Of a stretch of 64,000 nt of DNA, positions 32,596 through 45,400 are shown piece by piece. Under the pieces are notes generated by a model that worked only from the letters and a program-made list of their open reading frames with translations, was not told where the DNA came from and made no database searches. The stretch is taken from contig PYIU01000001.1 of assembly GCA_003415625.1 (NCBI GenBank), positions 8,062,210-8,126,209 on the forward strand, written 5' to 3'. This DNA comes from Aquanectria penicillioides (lineage: Eukaryota; Ascomycota; Sordariomycetes; Hypocreales; Nectriaceae). A program made the position numbers and the translations under genes. How positions within the stretch are numbered: the stretch's first letter is position 1; every line of letters starts with the position of its first letter.

Positions 32596-34618
32596 GTCAT
32601 GTATCCTAGGTTGGTGCAGCCAACCAAAGTGGATCGCAAATGGTCCAGAGGGTCCAACGTGGCGACAGAAATTATGCCACGAGGAGCAAGATAAAAGATG
32701 GAAGTGACTCTTATTGTCGTTGGCCGCTCATTTCATAATTTTCATTCTTCCATGATTAGTTAAGCATCAGGAGCGGGGTTTCGTAGCTCCAACTCATGGC
32801 ACTTTTCGTTGGTCGCGCATAATTGGAGCGTGAAAGCGACCAGGATGACCCAACACGCATATTCTGCGTGAAGGTCATCTTGAGAAATTCATTTGCCTGT
32901 TTAGTCACTGTGTTAACTATGAGGTGTTTCTTTCAATTTCAGTGTCCCTCTGGCGCTTAACTCGGGGCTGATCTAGCTCAAGGTCTGTGTGTGTACAGCC
33001 CAAAGTGAGCAATGGCAAGGTGCAACTACACAGATATTTCACTCCTGTGTTCTGCAAAGCAAAAGATGAAATTGAAGGCTCGACAAGCTATGTGCGCCCA
33101 TTTAATCTCTTGGACAAGTGTAGATTAAACCCATCATCCATCATACGGTGTCCTTCCTAAAAATGTACCCTAGGGATAGAGCCTTGATTGATCGGTCCAT
33201 TGAGTAGTAGAGATTGGGTCGCTTGTTGCCGTGGAATAATTTACGCCCTGGAAATAAATTATTGTTGCACAGTTAGAGTTACGCTGATCGAGTCTATGCC
33301 AATTCAATTTCGGGCGCAGCCGCTATGGTGGGCTAGAGTAGATACATCGCCTAGACAGGTTATTATCCAAATTGCGTCACGGATACAGTCCAGCAAACTT
33401 GTATAGTCATGGTCAGTTGCCAATGTGTGCCTGTTGAATAGTGAATAAAGACTCACAGGTTCATGTCACATTTTGGGGGCGCTGGCAATAACAAGATCAT
33501 TGGGCTTACAGGTATGGATAGACCAAAACAAGGATTTGAAGACTCAACGACCCAATTCAAGTTAATCAACGTTCAAGCGCTCTAGAGAAACCTAAGAGAG
33601 CCATCCCTTCACCAGGAATCACATTTAAATAGGATTTAATGGGGTCTTCCCACGATGTCAGTATAAAGGCCACAGCTACAGGGTAATCGAGTGCCTCAAT
33701 CGGCTCCAGGATCGCCGAATCGACGAAGAAATACATGCAAAGGGTGGCGCTTGCCTTTTGACAGGTTATCTGCATGAACCATCTAAAACAAAGGGCCCAC
33801 ATTCAACTGCAAATACCGAGTGTCTTAGCCGTTTCCCGCTGGACTAGTAGATTTCCTTATTGCACATCAGGCGATCGATCGGATTCGCACGGTCGTGGGG
33901 TCTCCCGACCATGTTTTTCATGCAGAAGATGGCTAGCGTCGGCGAAATCATTCCATCTTTGTCCACAAATGTGGGACAGAGAGATCGTGACGACGGTCAG
34001 CTCCGAGCTCGTGACAAGGAGCGACAAGGAGGCTCAACGGTTGCTGGAAAATCTTCACGCCATGTGATATCGAAAAGATAGTGGATTCGTTTCCAATTCG
34101 CAAGCCCGTCGGATTTGCCATCCCGACCAAGTGACATAGCATTGCATAGGTCTTATCCATCGTATGAGGCTCAGTCTTCTGTCATATCTCAATTAATACC
34201 TACATACCTGAAGAGTATCTCTTAGCACTGTGCGATCCCGCGAATCTCGCTAGATGTATCAATATTAATATGCCTTTTCGGTATGAACCCGGAGTTTCTC
34301 AAGAGATAATCATGTTGCTTTACAAGTCAATCAAGTCTATCGAGCCCATCGAACCGACATCGGCGGTGTGATCTGGGCGTTGATATTTTTGGCAGCGTGT
34401 TATGGTCCACTTTTAGTCACTGACAGTCTGACCAAGATCCCCGGTCAACAAACTGGAAACGAGGGCCCAGCAAGATTTGAACAGGTTTATGCGATATGAA
34501 AACCTCTGAGCGCCCGCTTCTCACTTGATCGCATCATATCAAAACCTCCTCGACTTTTGGACCGTTTTCTGAGCACCACCCAGTCCTGCATATCGGCGTA
34601 TAGTGCCACTGCACCACG
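32596..34618. other. Intergenic
   Basis: About 2 kb between divergent genes. No gene, repeat or RNA recognised; frames such as 33566-33802 and 33774-34081 overlap each other and show no family text. Confidence 0.5.
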
Positions 34619-36111
34619 ATGCCATCCTTTAAGCCGCTCTCAGCCGTCACTGGCCGCAACAGCTGTAGCTTGTTTGATATCCGGTATGTTGCTGCACAGA
34701 TGGTCTCACCTCCGACCGCGGCGCCCTGTTTTTCATGCTAATAATCTATACGGCAGCTTGGAAAACGACCCCGTGGTTTTTCGTGGCAGTAGTCACCAAT
34801 CATCCAGCCAATTGCTGAAAGGTGTCATTGTTTTGTGCTTGCAAGAACCGCTCCGCATCGAAGATGTGCGAATCCGTCTAGTAGGGACCTTGCACTTGGC
34901 GTAAGTGTTGTCCTCACGCCCTAATATTGATGTGCTTACCTGACAATGTTTATAGATGGACTTGGAGACGACTAAACACGCCTGGCGTAGAGAGCAAGGT
35001 GGATCAGACCGAAATCATACTCAACCAACGATTGACAGCCTTTGTCGCCCCAAAGGGCGGCAGTGTGACGCTCTCGGCTGGAAACCACGAGTACCCCTTT
35101 GAGTTTCTACTACCAAAAGACACTGCTGAGAGTATCAATGGCATCCCTGAAGCCTCCGTTTCATACCAACTCAAGGCGACTATTGGTCGTGGCAAACTGG
35201 CTTATGACCTGCATACAGGCAAGGATGTGCGCATCATCCGCACCCTTGATCCTGGCGGCCCCGAGTTCCTCCACTCCGTAGCCCTCGAGAATATCTGGGT
35301 TAACAAAGCTGATTACTCATTTATGCTTCCGCGACGGGCGGTGGTCTTTGGCGGCGTTGTGAGGATTGATGTACGCCTCACTCCACTCCTCAAGGGCTTA
35401 GAGTTTCAGCAAATTACGACAAAACTGCTCGAAATCCGAAATACTTGGTGTCAGGGTTCAGTAAAAAACGAAAATAAAACTGAACGCGAAGTAACTGAGT
35501 GGAAATTTCAGGTCAACCCAGAACAGCATTGGCGTGACACCATTGAAGATACTGGTCAGGAGGGTTGGGCGTTCACGTTGTCTCTCCCGCTGCCAACGCA
35601 GTTAGATCAATGTGTCCAGGATGTGAATCAAGCTGGCATCAAGATTGCACACAAGATCAACGTCATTGCGGCATTGAAGAATCCAGATGGTCACGTATCA
35701 GAGGTACGCAGCTGACATCAACCACCGGTAGCATGGGTCAAGGAAAAGCTAACTAATATACATCAGGTTCGGGCAATGTTACCTTTGTGGATTGTTCTTT
35801 CTCCTGATGTTCCATTTGACGACTGTGGAAATCTCATCAGCAGGCCACCCTCTCTCGCACCAACTGAGCTAAGCCCTGATGATGCAGCCCCTCCTGCTTA
35901 TGGCGAGCACGATCGCGAGGATGTCGAGTTGAGTCCCATCGACCTGGAGGAATTGAGCAGAGTTCCAAGCTATACTACGGCTGTGCAAACTCCAACATGG
36001 TCTCGAGTACAGACAGAAAACGGTACTCTGCCAGAATACCAATCTGCCGTGACCAACCTCCCAGCCAGTGTACCCATGCCAAGCGGTGGGCTGGTACCAA
36101 ACATGGCTTGA
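34619..36111 (+). CDS. Alpha-arrestin (creD/ROD1-like ubiquitin-ligase adaptor)
   Basis: Four exons, 34619-34683, 34757-34900, 34956-35703 and 35767-36111, encode 433 residues. The small first exon was placed because it yields FDIRLENDPVVFRG, the usual start of fungal arrestins, with a GTATGT donor and GGCAG acceptor. Arrestin_N covers roughly 18-160 (LLKGVIVLCLREP-like, SAGNHEYPFEFLLP) and arrestin_C roughly 175-320. The C-terminus carries a PPAY motif (361-364) and LPEY (407-410), which bind WW domains of the HECT ligase Rsp5/HulA. Such adaptors direct ubiquitination and uptake of permeases; creD in Aspergillus works in carbon regulation. It is shorter than creD, with a reduced tail, so orthology is uncertain. 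Confidence 0.9.
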
Positions 36112-36759
36112 CCGAGCATACATGACTAATGAAAGAAATGAGCAGAGTACAGGACGCAAATGCGAAAAATTGGAGAATTTGCACAAAATCGGGTTCACGG
36201 CGTAAGGGAGTTAAAATATCATAGGACAAGATAGGATAGTCCAGGATTAAATAATATGTAATGTCATACACCACCTGTTTGAGCGGGGATGCGTTCCTAC
36301 GTGCCCACGCCACAAATTTGATCCCACTACTACATGGCATTGCCAAAATTTTGGTCCAGTTGAATGAAGTTAGGAGCTACTTAGGCACTGAGCAGCCTGA
36401 GTGAATATCCTGAAACTAATCACTTTATTATTGGCAACGAATGTAAACGAATCAGCTCAGAGCAAGGATGAGTCAGGACAAGAGAAAATCACCACCACTT
36501 AAATTTCTGCCGCTATCTCAAATGCTAGTAGCATTGCTCACACTCTCCACTCCCATCAATCCCGATGGGATGGATCCGAATGCTCCGCGGCACGGGGCGG
36601 GGTACATACTGAGCCATGTCTACCCCGCAAATGAGATGATGTAGGTAGCTCTATTCCGAGAAGTAATTCCCCGAACATCTTTAATACCGTAGTCCACTCA
36701 ACCCCCCCATGTTTCTAACAAAACTCTAAGCGTCGACAATTCCTCCAAGGCTTATCAGA
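36112..36759. other. Intergenic
   Basis: About 650 bases upstream of a Zn2Cys6 gene. A GC-rich patch with CCGCGG lies near 36583-36600; nothing else seen. Confidence 0.45.
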
Positions 36760-38914
36760 ATGGAGGCACAAAAGCGGACGAGTATTCGTTCAAAGAGAGG
36801 GCAATACGTCAACCAGGCATGGTATTAACTCATGTGCGACCGTCAACCAATTTCCGTGACTAAACTGCCTAGTAATGAATGTAAGAGACGGAAAATTAAG
36901 TGTGATGGTGCAAGACCTTGCAGAAGGTGTGCCATGCAATCCAGCGCTTGTATCTACCCTGATTCTCGCCCTTACACACCACAGATAAAGCTGTAAGTTT
37001 AACAAATCCTTACAAGTTATTGCTGATTATGGTATTATCATTAGACCAAGCCCCCTTCACACCAGCGTGGACCCGACTTGTGTCGTGACCGGAGTCGACC
37101 AAACTCCGCAAAGCAAAACTGTCCACGCACCTCCAGGCTACAGCTCTCATTCAACGCACAAGTCGGGTGGGTCAGACAAGATTATAGACGCCAGTACACA
37201 ATCTCCCGAATTCTGTGGCCCTTCAAGTTCGGAATTTACTCTAAATATTGTTAGCGGGAATCTGAAGGCCATGGGTATGCCAGCTGCCATCCTTGACAAA
37301 TCAACGCCTGGACCAGGAGAATCAGGCTCATCATACCAACTGGCGCAATACGGCCCTTTCATGAAGCTCTTGACCATGGACCCGCTGTGGGACATAAAGA
37401 GAGAAGACGCCGCTGATTTAATTCAGCAATGGTGCGATGGTGTTGGCTCGCTATACCCAGTAGTGAGTCGGCAAAAGATGTTGGAAACAGCCGAGAGTGT
37501 CTTTTCATGTCTCCAACACGCACAAAGGGACGGACTGCAGTTGCAGAAGGGACACCTAGTCGAAACTCTTTTCAACGATGAAACAAATAAGCTAAAAATT
37601 GTCCTTGCTATCGGGCGCACTCTTGAGAGTGGGGGGAGGAATGATCAAGCCCAGAGGCTGTTCCAGAGCACAACGGAGGCAGTCGAGGGTTTAATATGGA
37701 ACTCAAACGGAATTCACGGTATTCAAATCCTTGTTTTGGTGGTGAGTATCCCTCAACGCATTATTCACGGATTTCTAATTCTGAGATAGGCCTTATATCA
37801 CTACCACCTTGATGAAGAAGTCCGAACAGGCCGAATAGCAGGGTTTGCAGCCAGACTGTGCCTGGAAATGGGTCTTCATCGTCGATCAATGGTTGAAAAG
37901 GCCTTCCCAAGCCTAGAGGAAAGGTCAGCCGCCTTGCGGGCTTTTTGGTCAGTTTACATGTTGGAGAGAAGGACAAGCATTGGTCAAGGCGTCCCATTCT
38001 CGATTCAGGATTCCTTCGTCGACCCGTCACTATTTACGCTCGAAACCCACAGCACTAGTCCTTTGGCGCCTATAATGCAACAGCACTTAGAAGATGACAT
38101 GAGCTCTATACTTTCGGCCCTCCTTGAGTGGACTAAGCTGGCGGGGAAAACATGGCAAGCTCTGAACATTGAAGACGATTCCAGAATCGAACCTAAGCTG
38201 GAAAATCTTGAATATTTGGATTATCAGATCATGCAGTGGTACGAAAAACTTCCAGACAGCCTCAACTTGAACAAGGCCTTGGTAAATAAAGCCGAGGAGG
38301 GAAACGAGCCGAGATATATTCAAGCCGTACTCTTCTTCCGCAAAATGCATTTACGAAATTTAATCCATCGCCCGGTTCTGCAGTCCGCAAATCTCATCAA
38401 ACAAAACGAACAACGCGCTCAATCTGGAATGGAAATGGTCAAAGAAACGCTTCACATGTTCAGTGAGCTCAATGACAGAACCCCCTTTATTAGAACTCAT
38501 CCTATCTTTTTCAAGCACCCGCTACTTGCTGCATTTGGCAATCTGTTGTTGGCTGTTGTGAATGGCGGATCCACATTCTGGGAGAGCATGCGAGCCGAAT
38601 TCGAGGTATCTTTAAATCTACTAAAGTTACTCAGTACCCGGTCCAATCCGTTGATGCGTTTATGGCAACGACTTCAAGGTCTGCAGGAACTTGACACTAC
38701 GCTTTTTAAGCAAACGGCAGGGAGAGATGTCGAAATTAATCATGATTCAACGAGCCCTGGAACTCAAGGGTGCACTTTCGAGGAACTTCTTCCAGCTTTC
38801 CCTTCCAGTTTGAGGAGCATAGAAGAGCAAGGAAACCACCAACTGAGTGGTTCTTTTGAATCATCTTTAGGCCTTTCAAACTACTTTGACTTTCCATTTA
38901 TTGACTGGAACTAG
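36760..38914 (+). CDS. Zn2Cys6 transcription factor
   Basis: Four exons, 36760-36821, 36873-36992, 37045-37741 and 37790-38914, encode 667 residues. The first intron (51 bases) splits codon 21, the first zinc-cluster cysteine; joining gives NQACNECKRRKIKCDGARP with Cys21, 24, 31, 37, 40 and 47 all present. The other joins keep frame and produce LVALYHYHLDEEVRTGRIAG, a standard fungal_trans segment, followed by CLEMGLHRRS and FWSVYMLERRTS. The regulatory middle domain spans about residues 190-480. The P450 gene starts 650 bases downstream on the same strand and is a natural candidate target, but no shared operator is evident. Confidence 0.92.
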
Positions 38915-39565
38915 CCCACCAAAGTCTTAAACCCGAGCAATGCCTCCTAGGTTTAGGTCACTTCTTAATGATCACTTTAGAGATTTACAAAGCGTAGGAA
39001 ATATATTTGACCCTGTCATATAATAATGCCAGTTCCTCAAACCAATATGGGTCCATTTGATTCCATACCGGGCTGAAGAATGACGCATTCAGATTGAAAT
39101 ATCATCAACGGGGAAGGCCACCCTTTCATCGACCCGGAGCATCAAACGACACAAATACCGGAACTTGGACCTCGGCGTGACATCAACTGGAGGCCACCTA
39201 AACCACTGGAAAATTTTCATTACGACTTCGGCAGAGATGACATAGAGACCAGCTTCCGTTTCAACTCTCTAAGTCCAAATCCTAACCACTCGGATTACAG
39301 GCTTATAAGCTGTTCGCGCTAGTTCCGCCCCGACCGCGCTAGTTCCGTTCGTACTTCCGCTTCCGTGGGGCGGCAGTGGAAGCCGGCAGATTGCCAGCAC
39401 CAATCAAGGTGAACGTGTATGTAGTCGTGATGTGATTATATGGCTATTTGTACAAATATTTAGATCTACTATCGTCTAGAGCATCATGTCCAAGTTACGT
39501 AAAGCTGCTCAGAAAAGCTTGAACGCGGCACGCTATAACCTCCAGTCAGGGCTATTCCAATCGCG
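38915..39565. other. Intergenic upstream of the P450
   Basis: About 650 bases. It contains the 13-base direct repeat reported separately and no gene. Confidence 0.5.
39315..39347. repeat. 13-base direct repeat, two copies
   Basis: CGCGCTAGTTCCG occurs at 39315-39327 and 39335-39347, 20 bases apart (two helical turns), about 220-250 bases before the P450 start codon. It could be a regulator site; this is inference. Confidence 0.6.
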
Positions 39566-41238
39566 ATGGACAAATCTCTATCTCTCCTGAGTTCGGGAGC
39601 CTCAATTCCGTTACCTTTCATCGTATTATTGGGCATTGGCCTTTTTTCTTTGGCATATGTCATCTACTATCGTCATTATCACCCCTTGTCCAAGTACCCA
39701 GGACCTCTCGCTGCATCCTTCACGAATCTTTGGAAGGCCTATCACCTTTGGAGCTTACATCTGCCCGAGACCTTGGTACTGCTTCACGAAAAATATGGAG
39801 AAGTAGTTCGAGTTGGCCCCAATGATTTGTCATTCAACAGTGGCGGAGCAGTTGGCCCAATTTACAAGGCGGGACGTCAGATGCCAAAGACGAAATTCTA
39901 TGACGGGTTTACGACTTTCAACCCAAATCTGTTTGGCACGCAAGATGAGTCTGTGAGTTATATACTCCTATATCCAACCAATAAACAACTCTGATCCATA
40001 TGTGTTTGCAAAGATACATGCCATCCGCCGTCGCCAGATGGCACATGCTTTCTCGTTGCAATCGATCAAAGACATGGAGCCGTTCATTGATCAGCATATA
40101 TCGCAACTGTGTCGCAACTTGGACCATTTTGCGACCAGCGGAGAAAGTTTTGACCTCAAAGAGCTGATTGCATTTTATGTTGTCGACGTATTGGGCGAGC
40201 TTGCATTCAGTCGAAGCTTCGATTCCCAGATCGAACAAGATCCAGAAAAGCTTCCACCAATTAATGAGCACATCTATTTGGCTTGTCTTCTAGGCATGAT
40301 GCCGGAGGTTATGCCATTTCTCAAAACAGTGGCGGCTTGGACTCCATTGCCGTGGCTTCAACACTTATTCCGAGCGCGAAAACAATTAAAGCGCTTGACG
40401 GCGGATTGCGTGAGGCAAAGGCTGCAAGAAAAACTAAGTAACCGTAAGGACTTCTTGTCATGTCTCATAAACGCAGTCGACCCAGAGACTGGGGCTCGAT
40501 TAACAGAGATTGACATCAATACTGAAGCATTCGCTATCGTGTATGTATGACACAGGTGGACTGGGGTCATTTGCTGACGGTCATGATAGAATTGCTGGCT
40601 CTCACACCACTTCTGGCACACTCACGCTTCTGTTCTCGCATCTCCTCAAGAATATGAAAATATTGGAAAAGGTGGTGACTGAAATCGATAAGAATATTCC
40701 TCTCAATGTGGGCAAACCTTGTTCAATCGACGGCCTAGAGCAAAACCTGCCGTATACGATGGCGTGCATCAACGAAAATTTCAGAATAAATCCAGTATTC
40801 ACGATGCCATTATTCCGCCAGGTCACCATGAACGAAGGGATGAACATAGACGGCCACTTTGTTCCTAAAAATGTAAGAGACTCCGGAAAGGTTCTGACAC
40901 ACACTAACTAGACATCATAGACCACGGTTTTCTGTCTGAACCATGCTGTACATCACAATCCATCGATTTGGGGTGTTGATCACAGCGTGTTTAATCCCGC
41001 ACGCTTTCTTGGGCCAAATGTAGATTACTTCAAACGTAACCTGATCCCATTCAGTATTGGTCATCGAATGTGCATCGGGCGAAATATGGCCATGACGAAT
41101 ATCCTCAAGGTGGTCACAATAATTTTGAGGAATTATGAACTTGAAATGGTGAATCCGATGGAAGAAATAAGCACAATCAGCGTGGGAATCTCAGAAAAAG
41201 ACGGCCCCCTAGAATGCCGTGTTAGAAAGAGGAGCTAA
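39566..41238 (+). CDS. Cytochrome P450 monooxygenase
   Basis: Four exons, 39566-39952, 40014-40540, 40590-40872 and 40921-41238, encode 504 residues, normal for a fungal microsomal P450. A membrane anchor lies at about 16-36 (PFIVLLGIGLFSLAYVIYY), then the KYPGPL hinge (43-48). The I-helix oxygen-binding motif is AGSHTTSGT (307-315), the K-helix ExxR is Glu367-Arg370, and the haem loop FSIGHRMCIG places the ligand at Cys450. All expected catalytic parts are intact. It acts on the cytosolic face of the endoplasmic reticulum with a P450 reductase. Substrate is unknown; the nearest genes are a Zn2Cys6 regulator and a DUF1993 protein, with no synthase nearby. Confidence 0.93.
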
Positions 41239-41501
41239 GAGCAAAGCAAAATGATTAAGATCGCACATTAAACATCAAACTATGCTAAACAATCGGAGAG
41301 GCTCATCTCAAGACAGATTGTATGATTTTTATTCTTATATCTAAGATGTTCAATTATTCCTAGTCAATGATATTCAATTGAAGTCTCCGTCTCAGGTCTT
41401 GTTCTCTCGGCGCGATTCTTCGATCACCTCTCAGCTGCAAACCTCGTCATAGAGCAAAGTAGACAAGCCTCGCCTTCAGAAATGCTAGTTAGGTTGTGCT
41501 T

Positions 41502-42110
41502 TCAGCACTTAGGATTTTCCGTCTTCCTTGCCGCCTCTTGAAGAACTCCAGGCAAATGAGGGTCTAGAAATGGCACTAGATAGTCTGCTTTGCCAAGCTG
41601 AACACCCTCTTTTCGCAGAATGGCATAAGCTGTGACGAGGTGAAAGTACAGATTTGGTACTGCGTATCCTCCCACATAGCCCCGAGCTGTAAGTTCCATT
41701 GCCTGCATCTCTGGGGAGCCAGCGCCAAATGCGACTAATGTATTTGGTTGTTGTGCGATTCTTTCTTCGTTTGCCGTCTTCAGAAGCTCGAGCGTCTCAC
41801 TGACAACGGATCGCACCTGGTCAAGGGTCTTGAGAGATTCCCAAGTCTGCCAGCTGTTCCAAACTGGAGCAGTTGTAGAGTAGTCCGTCCCACCCTCGGC
41901 TCGTGAGAGAATTTTAGCAGCTAACTCGCATAGTGACGCAGCCTGGAAGGCAAGGGGCTGCATATCAGGGGCGATGCGTGCTGACAGCAGAGAATCGGGT
42001 GAGATTGAGGCCTCAGATGCGTAGGATTCTGCTTTGGACAACAGATTAAGGAAAGCAGAGAGCGCACTGATAGTCGGAGAAATGGAACCGTCAAACAACG
42101 TATAGTCCAT
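41502..42110 (-). CDS. DUF1993 family protein
   Basis: A single exon encodes 202 residues from the ATG at 42110 (MDYTLFDGSISPTISAL), the usual DUF1993 start. An in-frame ATG 78 bases further upstream would add 26 residues without family support. The family is all-helical, about 170-200 residues; further matches are SLLSARIAPDMQPLAFQ near residue 40 and a C-terminal NLYFHLVTAYAILRKEGVQLGK-like segment. Members are related to the DinB fold in layout, and their biochemical role is not established. The gene converges on the P450 with a gap of about 260 bases. Confidence 0.88.
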   Translation of the reverse strand: MDYTLFDGSISPTISALSAFLNLLSKAESYASEASISPDSLLSARIAPDMQPLAFQAASLCELAAKILSRAEGGTDYSTTAPVWNSWQTWESLKTLDQVRSVVSETLELLKTANEERIAQQPNTLVAFGAGSPEMQAMELTARGYVGGYAVPNLYFHLVTAYAILRKEGVQLGKADYLVPFLDPHLPGVLQEAARKTENPKC

Positions 42111-43768
42111 CGCCGAGGTGGTGTACAGGTGTTGTGGGTCTTCCAAATGTGTCTTTATCTTTTTCAAGAAGCCAAAGTAAGAATGCACATGTAATTGAGA
42201 ATTTTGCGTAAACTCTCAAGTTAGTTCTATTAAGCTTACCGCTTGATTGAAGTCACTAAATACAACAACCCATCAGACCATTTCCCCTGAAAATGCGGAC
42301 TTCCTACAAGATAGCGGAGCGGAGCGGAGCGGAGTGCGGCCCAAAAGATTGAGGGGTAGAACCAGGGGATTGTTGCCCTACAGTCCGCAATGCAAGGTTA
42401 AATTCCGCGCCAAGTATCTAGGATCCCAATGGTTTAGCTGTGGAATCTCCTAGGAGCTTTCATCACATAGTTGATAAAAACTGTAGGGTATCATGCATCC
42501 AGAGTTGCCGCGAATAATCGTCGAGCCGACCCACTAGGATGTTCTAGCGCGGGGGAGGCTGTGTGTGCATGGAACGAATGAACATTTTCCAGAGTAGTTG
42601 TAGATGGTTTCTGTAGCGGCAAATGGCTAGTATGGAGCTTAAATACCATAGTCAGGTATCTACTGCCCGCACAAGTACTCTTCGATTACCCTTTGAACCT
42701 ATCAAAATGTGCATCACCCACCTTTCACAATACATTAAAACCCTATGCTAAGCCTACAGTAATATAGAGTTAACTCTTGTCACAAATCTTGCCCAATTAA
42801 TTGATAGCCACGATCCATTTTCCATCGGGAGGTTCTGTGAAATAGGAGCCAAAGGAAAAGCAAATTAGGAAGTAGCATGAACAAAACTATCCCACCCCAG
42901 GAGCGCCTTCTAATAAAACTGTGGCTTATATTCGCAGGATGCTGACAATGATACTTCGCCTTCTATCAAAAGTCCGGAATGGGGGATCACTCAGCCTACA
43001 TGAGCTTAGGCGGCCATTGGGAGGAGGTAGGCTTTAGGTCTAATACTAAGGAAATAATGGTTTATAAATAGCAATCCTTGGCTAATCCAAAGTATCACAA
43101 GTTTCATGCCCTGAATAATGATGCAAACGAGTTTCGATGACGATAAACTAGATCAATTTTCAGATTATCTAGCTCGGCTGAAGAATGCTTGTCTAGCTTC
43201 GCTGCAAGGTCGTGGTTTTCACTGCTTTCCTGTCACCAGCGCGGCGATCGCTTGCAACCACACGTCAAAACTAGACAATCTAGTCTAAATTTGATGTATC
43301 GGCCGACTAGTCCTTGCCAAGCTAAGCTGAAAGTGTGAAGCGCCTTGGAAATGCAGATGATGTATTTGTCCATACCTCAAGACTAAGGCATTTTCGTATC
43401 TACAAAACTGTACCTGCGACCACACACACGCAATGTGGCGCCTCTACGAAAAACAGCCAAACCCGCCGGTCGGCAACGTCGCCGCCGTTGGCGAGCCAGA
43501 GGCGACTTCACTCAAGAATGACCTATCAATTACATAAGTGGCAATATTCAGCAGCGTAAGCATTTAGATGGCGGTACCATTGTCCGCTTACTACGCTGAA
43601 CAAGCAGACAATAGCTCGTCGGCAGTGGTGAGCACTAAGGCAGGGAGTCAATCTTCCGTGCTGACGCTGATTATTGACGCGATGGCTTGAAATAATATAA
43701 AATGGTATCCGGCGACCCTGCCCTCAGCGGTTTCCTCCACTCTCTCATCAATCCTCTTCTCCGGCAAA
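42111..43768. other. Intergenic
   Basis: About 1.65 kb. Bases 42315-42334 are four perfect CGGAG units. A TATA-like ATAATATAAAATGG (43690-43703) lies about 70 bases before the next start codon. No gene recognised. Confidence 0.5.
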
Positions 43769-44446
43769 ATGGTTTCTCGCATCGCGCTGTATGTCGCTTT
43801 GGCGCTGTTGATGATTGTGTCCATCATCGAGCTCTCGCTCATCTCGGCAACAGTTGGATGGCTGCATGGCACCGCGAGCGGCACATTTGCGTTCGCCTTT
43901 GACGGCTCAACCCACGACTTGAAGGGCGAACCGAAAAACTTCATTCTCGATCAAGGGCACACCAGCAATGGTGCGGCAGGGACCGGCTTTATTCTCATTG
44001 GAATTGGAGGCTTCCTCGCTCTATGGCTACGATCCAAGCCGAATCCACGCAAACCCAGCATCATTTTCTACTACCTCTGGCTGCTTACCAACGTCCTCAG
44101 CCTCTTTCTGGTGCTCGGGGCCCTCATTTACGTCTTCGTCGTCACCAACGATCATAAAGGCCAGAAGATCGATGCTAGCGTTGCAGCTGGGCTCAATGGT
44201 CGGAAATACAACCTTGAATCCTGGACGCCACAAAACTGGTACTCCGCCGTTCTCAAGCTCGACTTGGTTGATTCTTCCGAGAGGAGCGACATTGCCGAAC
44301 ATCTGCGCATAATGCGAGGCTGGCAATACAATCTTATTCCTTTCTTCATTGTCCACCTGATCGAGACCGGTCTTGCTCTGTGGGACGCTGTACAAAGAAG
44401 GAGGGAGCCCATAACCAGCTCTGAGGTGCCGAAGAGAGAAGTATAA
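43769..44446 (+). CDS. Small integral membrane protein, about four helices
   Basis: A single exon encodes 225 residues. Hydrophobic segments are at about 5-29 (IALYVALALLMIVSIIELSLISATV), 70-88 (GFILIGIGGFLALW), 99-127 (IIFYYLWLLTNVLSLFLVLGALIYVFVV) and 190-210 (LIPFFIVHLIETGLAL). The loop between the third and fourth helix is hydrophilic (residues 128-185, NLESWTPQNWYSAVLKL), and the C-terminus is charged. The layout resembles the MARVEL-like or SUR7-like tetraspan membrane proteins of fungi, but I see no defining motif. Paralogues of this length are common in ascomycetes. Function unknown. Confidence 0.75.
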   Translation: MVSRIALYVALALLMIVSIIELSLISATVGWLHGTASGTFAFAFDGSTHDLKGEPKNFILDQGHTSNGAAGTGFILIGIGGFLALWLRSKPNPRKPSIIFYYLWLLTNVLSLFLVLGALIYVFVVTNDHKGQKIDASVAAGLNGRKYNLESWTPQNWYSAVLKLDLVDSSERSDIAEHLRIMRGWQYNLIPFFIVHLIETGLALWDAVQRRREPITSSEVPKREV

Positions 44447-45400
44447 CGGCCACATGCCAGATGGCTTCTGGGCTTGTTGGGAATTATGAGAAGCTTCCTA
44501 CGAATTGGAGAGTTTTTATACATGTACTGATACTTGTAATGAAATGAGCAGAGTGTTTCATTTTTTCTCTTCATCACAGCTAATTTTAACTTATAATACC
44601 CATGGGAAACTTTGACGTGCATTATTTTGTTCCAAGGTGTCTAGTTATGAAACAAACGAACATACTCTGGTGGTTACTAATCTAATGGGCCCAATCTGCC
44701 CGCAATTTCGACCGACCTGCTCAACAGACGTCATCAAAAAATGGAATCGCCTGCCAACTTAGTACCTATCCGGCTTGGCTTTTGTAATGATAGAGCCGGT
44801 CTTCGTTGTTCTCATTTTTTACTACTTGCAGCGACCACAAGAACCATCTCATTGTGCAAAACCCAACTTGCCGTACGTAAAATTAACTTGTTTGGCTACA
44901 TCATCAGTGCCACTTGGCTGTTTGGCCCCCACCGCTATCTATCAAAGGCCATCTCTAAGCGTGCCGTCTGATCCGGTGACAGGCATATCCCAGTGGACCG
45001 CCATCAGCGTTGTAATTGGGTGCTGGTCAAGACTCATGACCAGGGTGTGTGCTTCGGCAAGTCAGCTCGCTAGTTACCATGCTTCTTCCTCCTAAGTAGG
45101 TAGATACCAGTACGAATAGTAGACCGTTGTCACGTGGAATCGTTTGAAGGATTGCCCTGATTCCTCATTGCAGGTGGGCTCACCTTGATTTGGTCTGGTT
45201 CCTCGAATCGACACCTGGATGCTAAACGCCGATAACTCCATCCTCCTTTCTAAGCCCAATTAAAGACCATGCGGATTCGCCCATTCTGGTCATCCCCCCA
45301 CAACATGTAGCCAATGAGCCCCGCGGTGTAAGCTGGTCACATACGCATATTACTTCCCTTGGAGGGTTCCTCAGCTGCCGATCATCCATCCTCGAAAATT
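44447..45400. other. Intergenic
   Basis: About 950 bases without a supported gene; overlapping frames at 44741-45095 have no family text. Confidence 0.5.

Noticed and set aside
42315..42334. CGGAG x4 as a regulator array
   Set aside because: Perfect short tandem units look like a microsatellite; no spacing typical of paired CGG sites.
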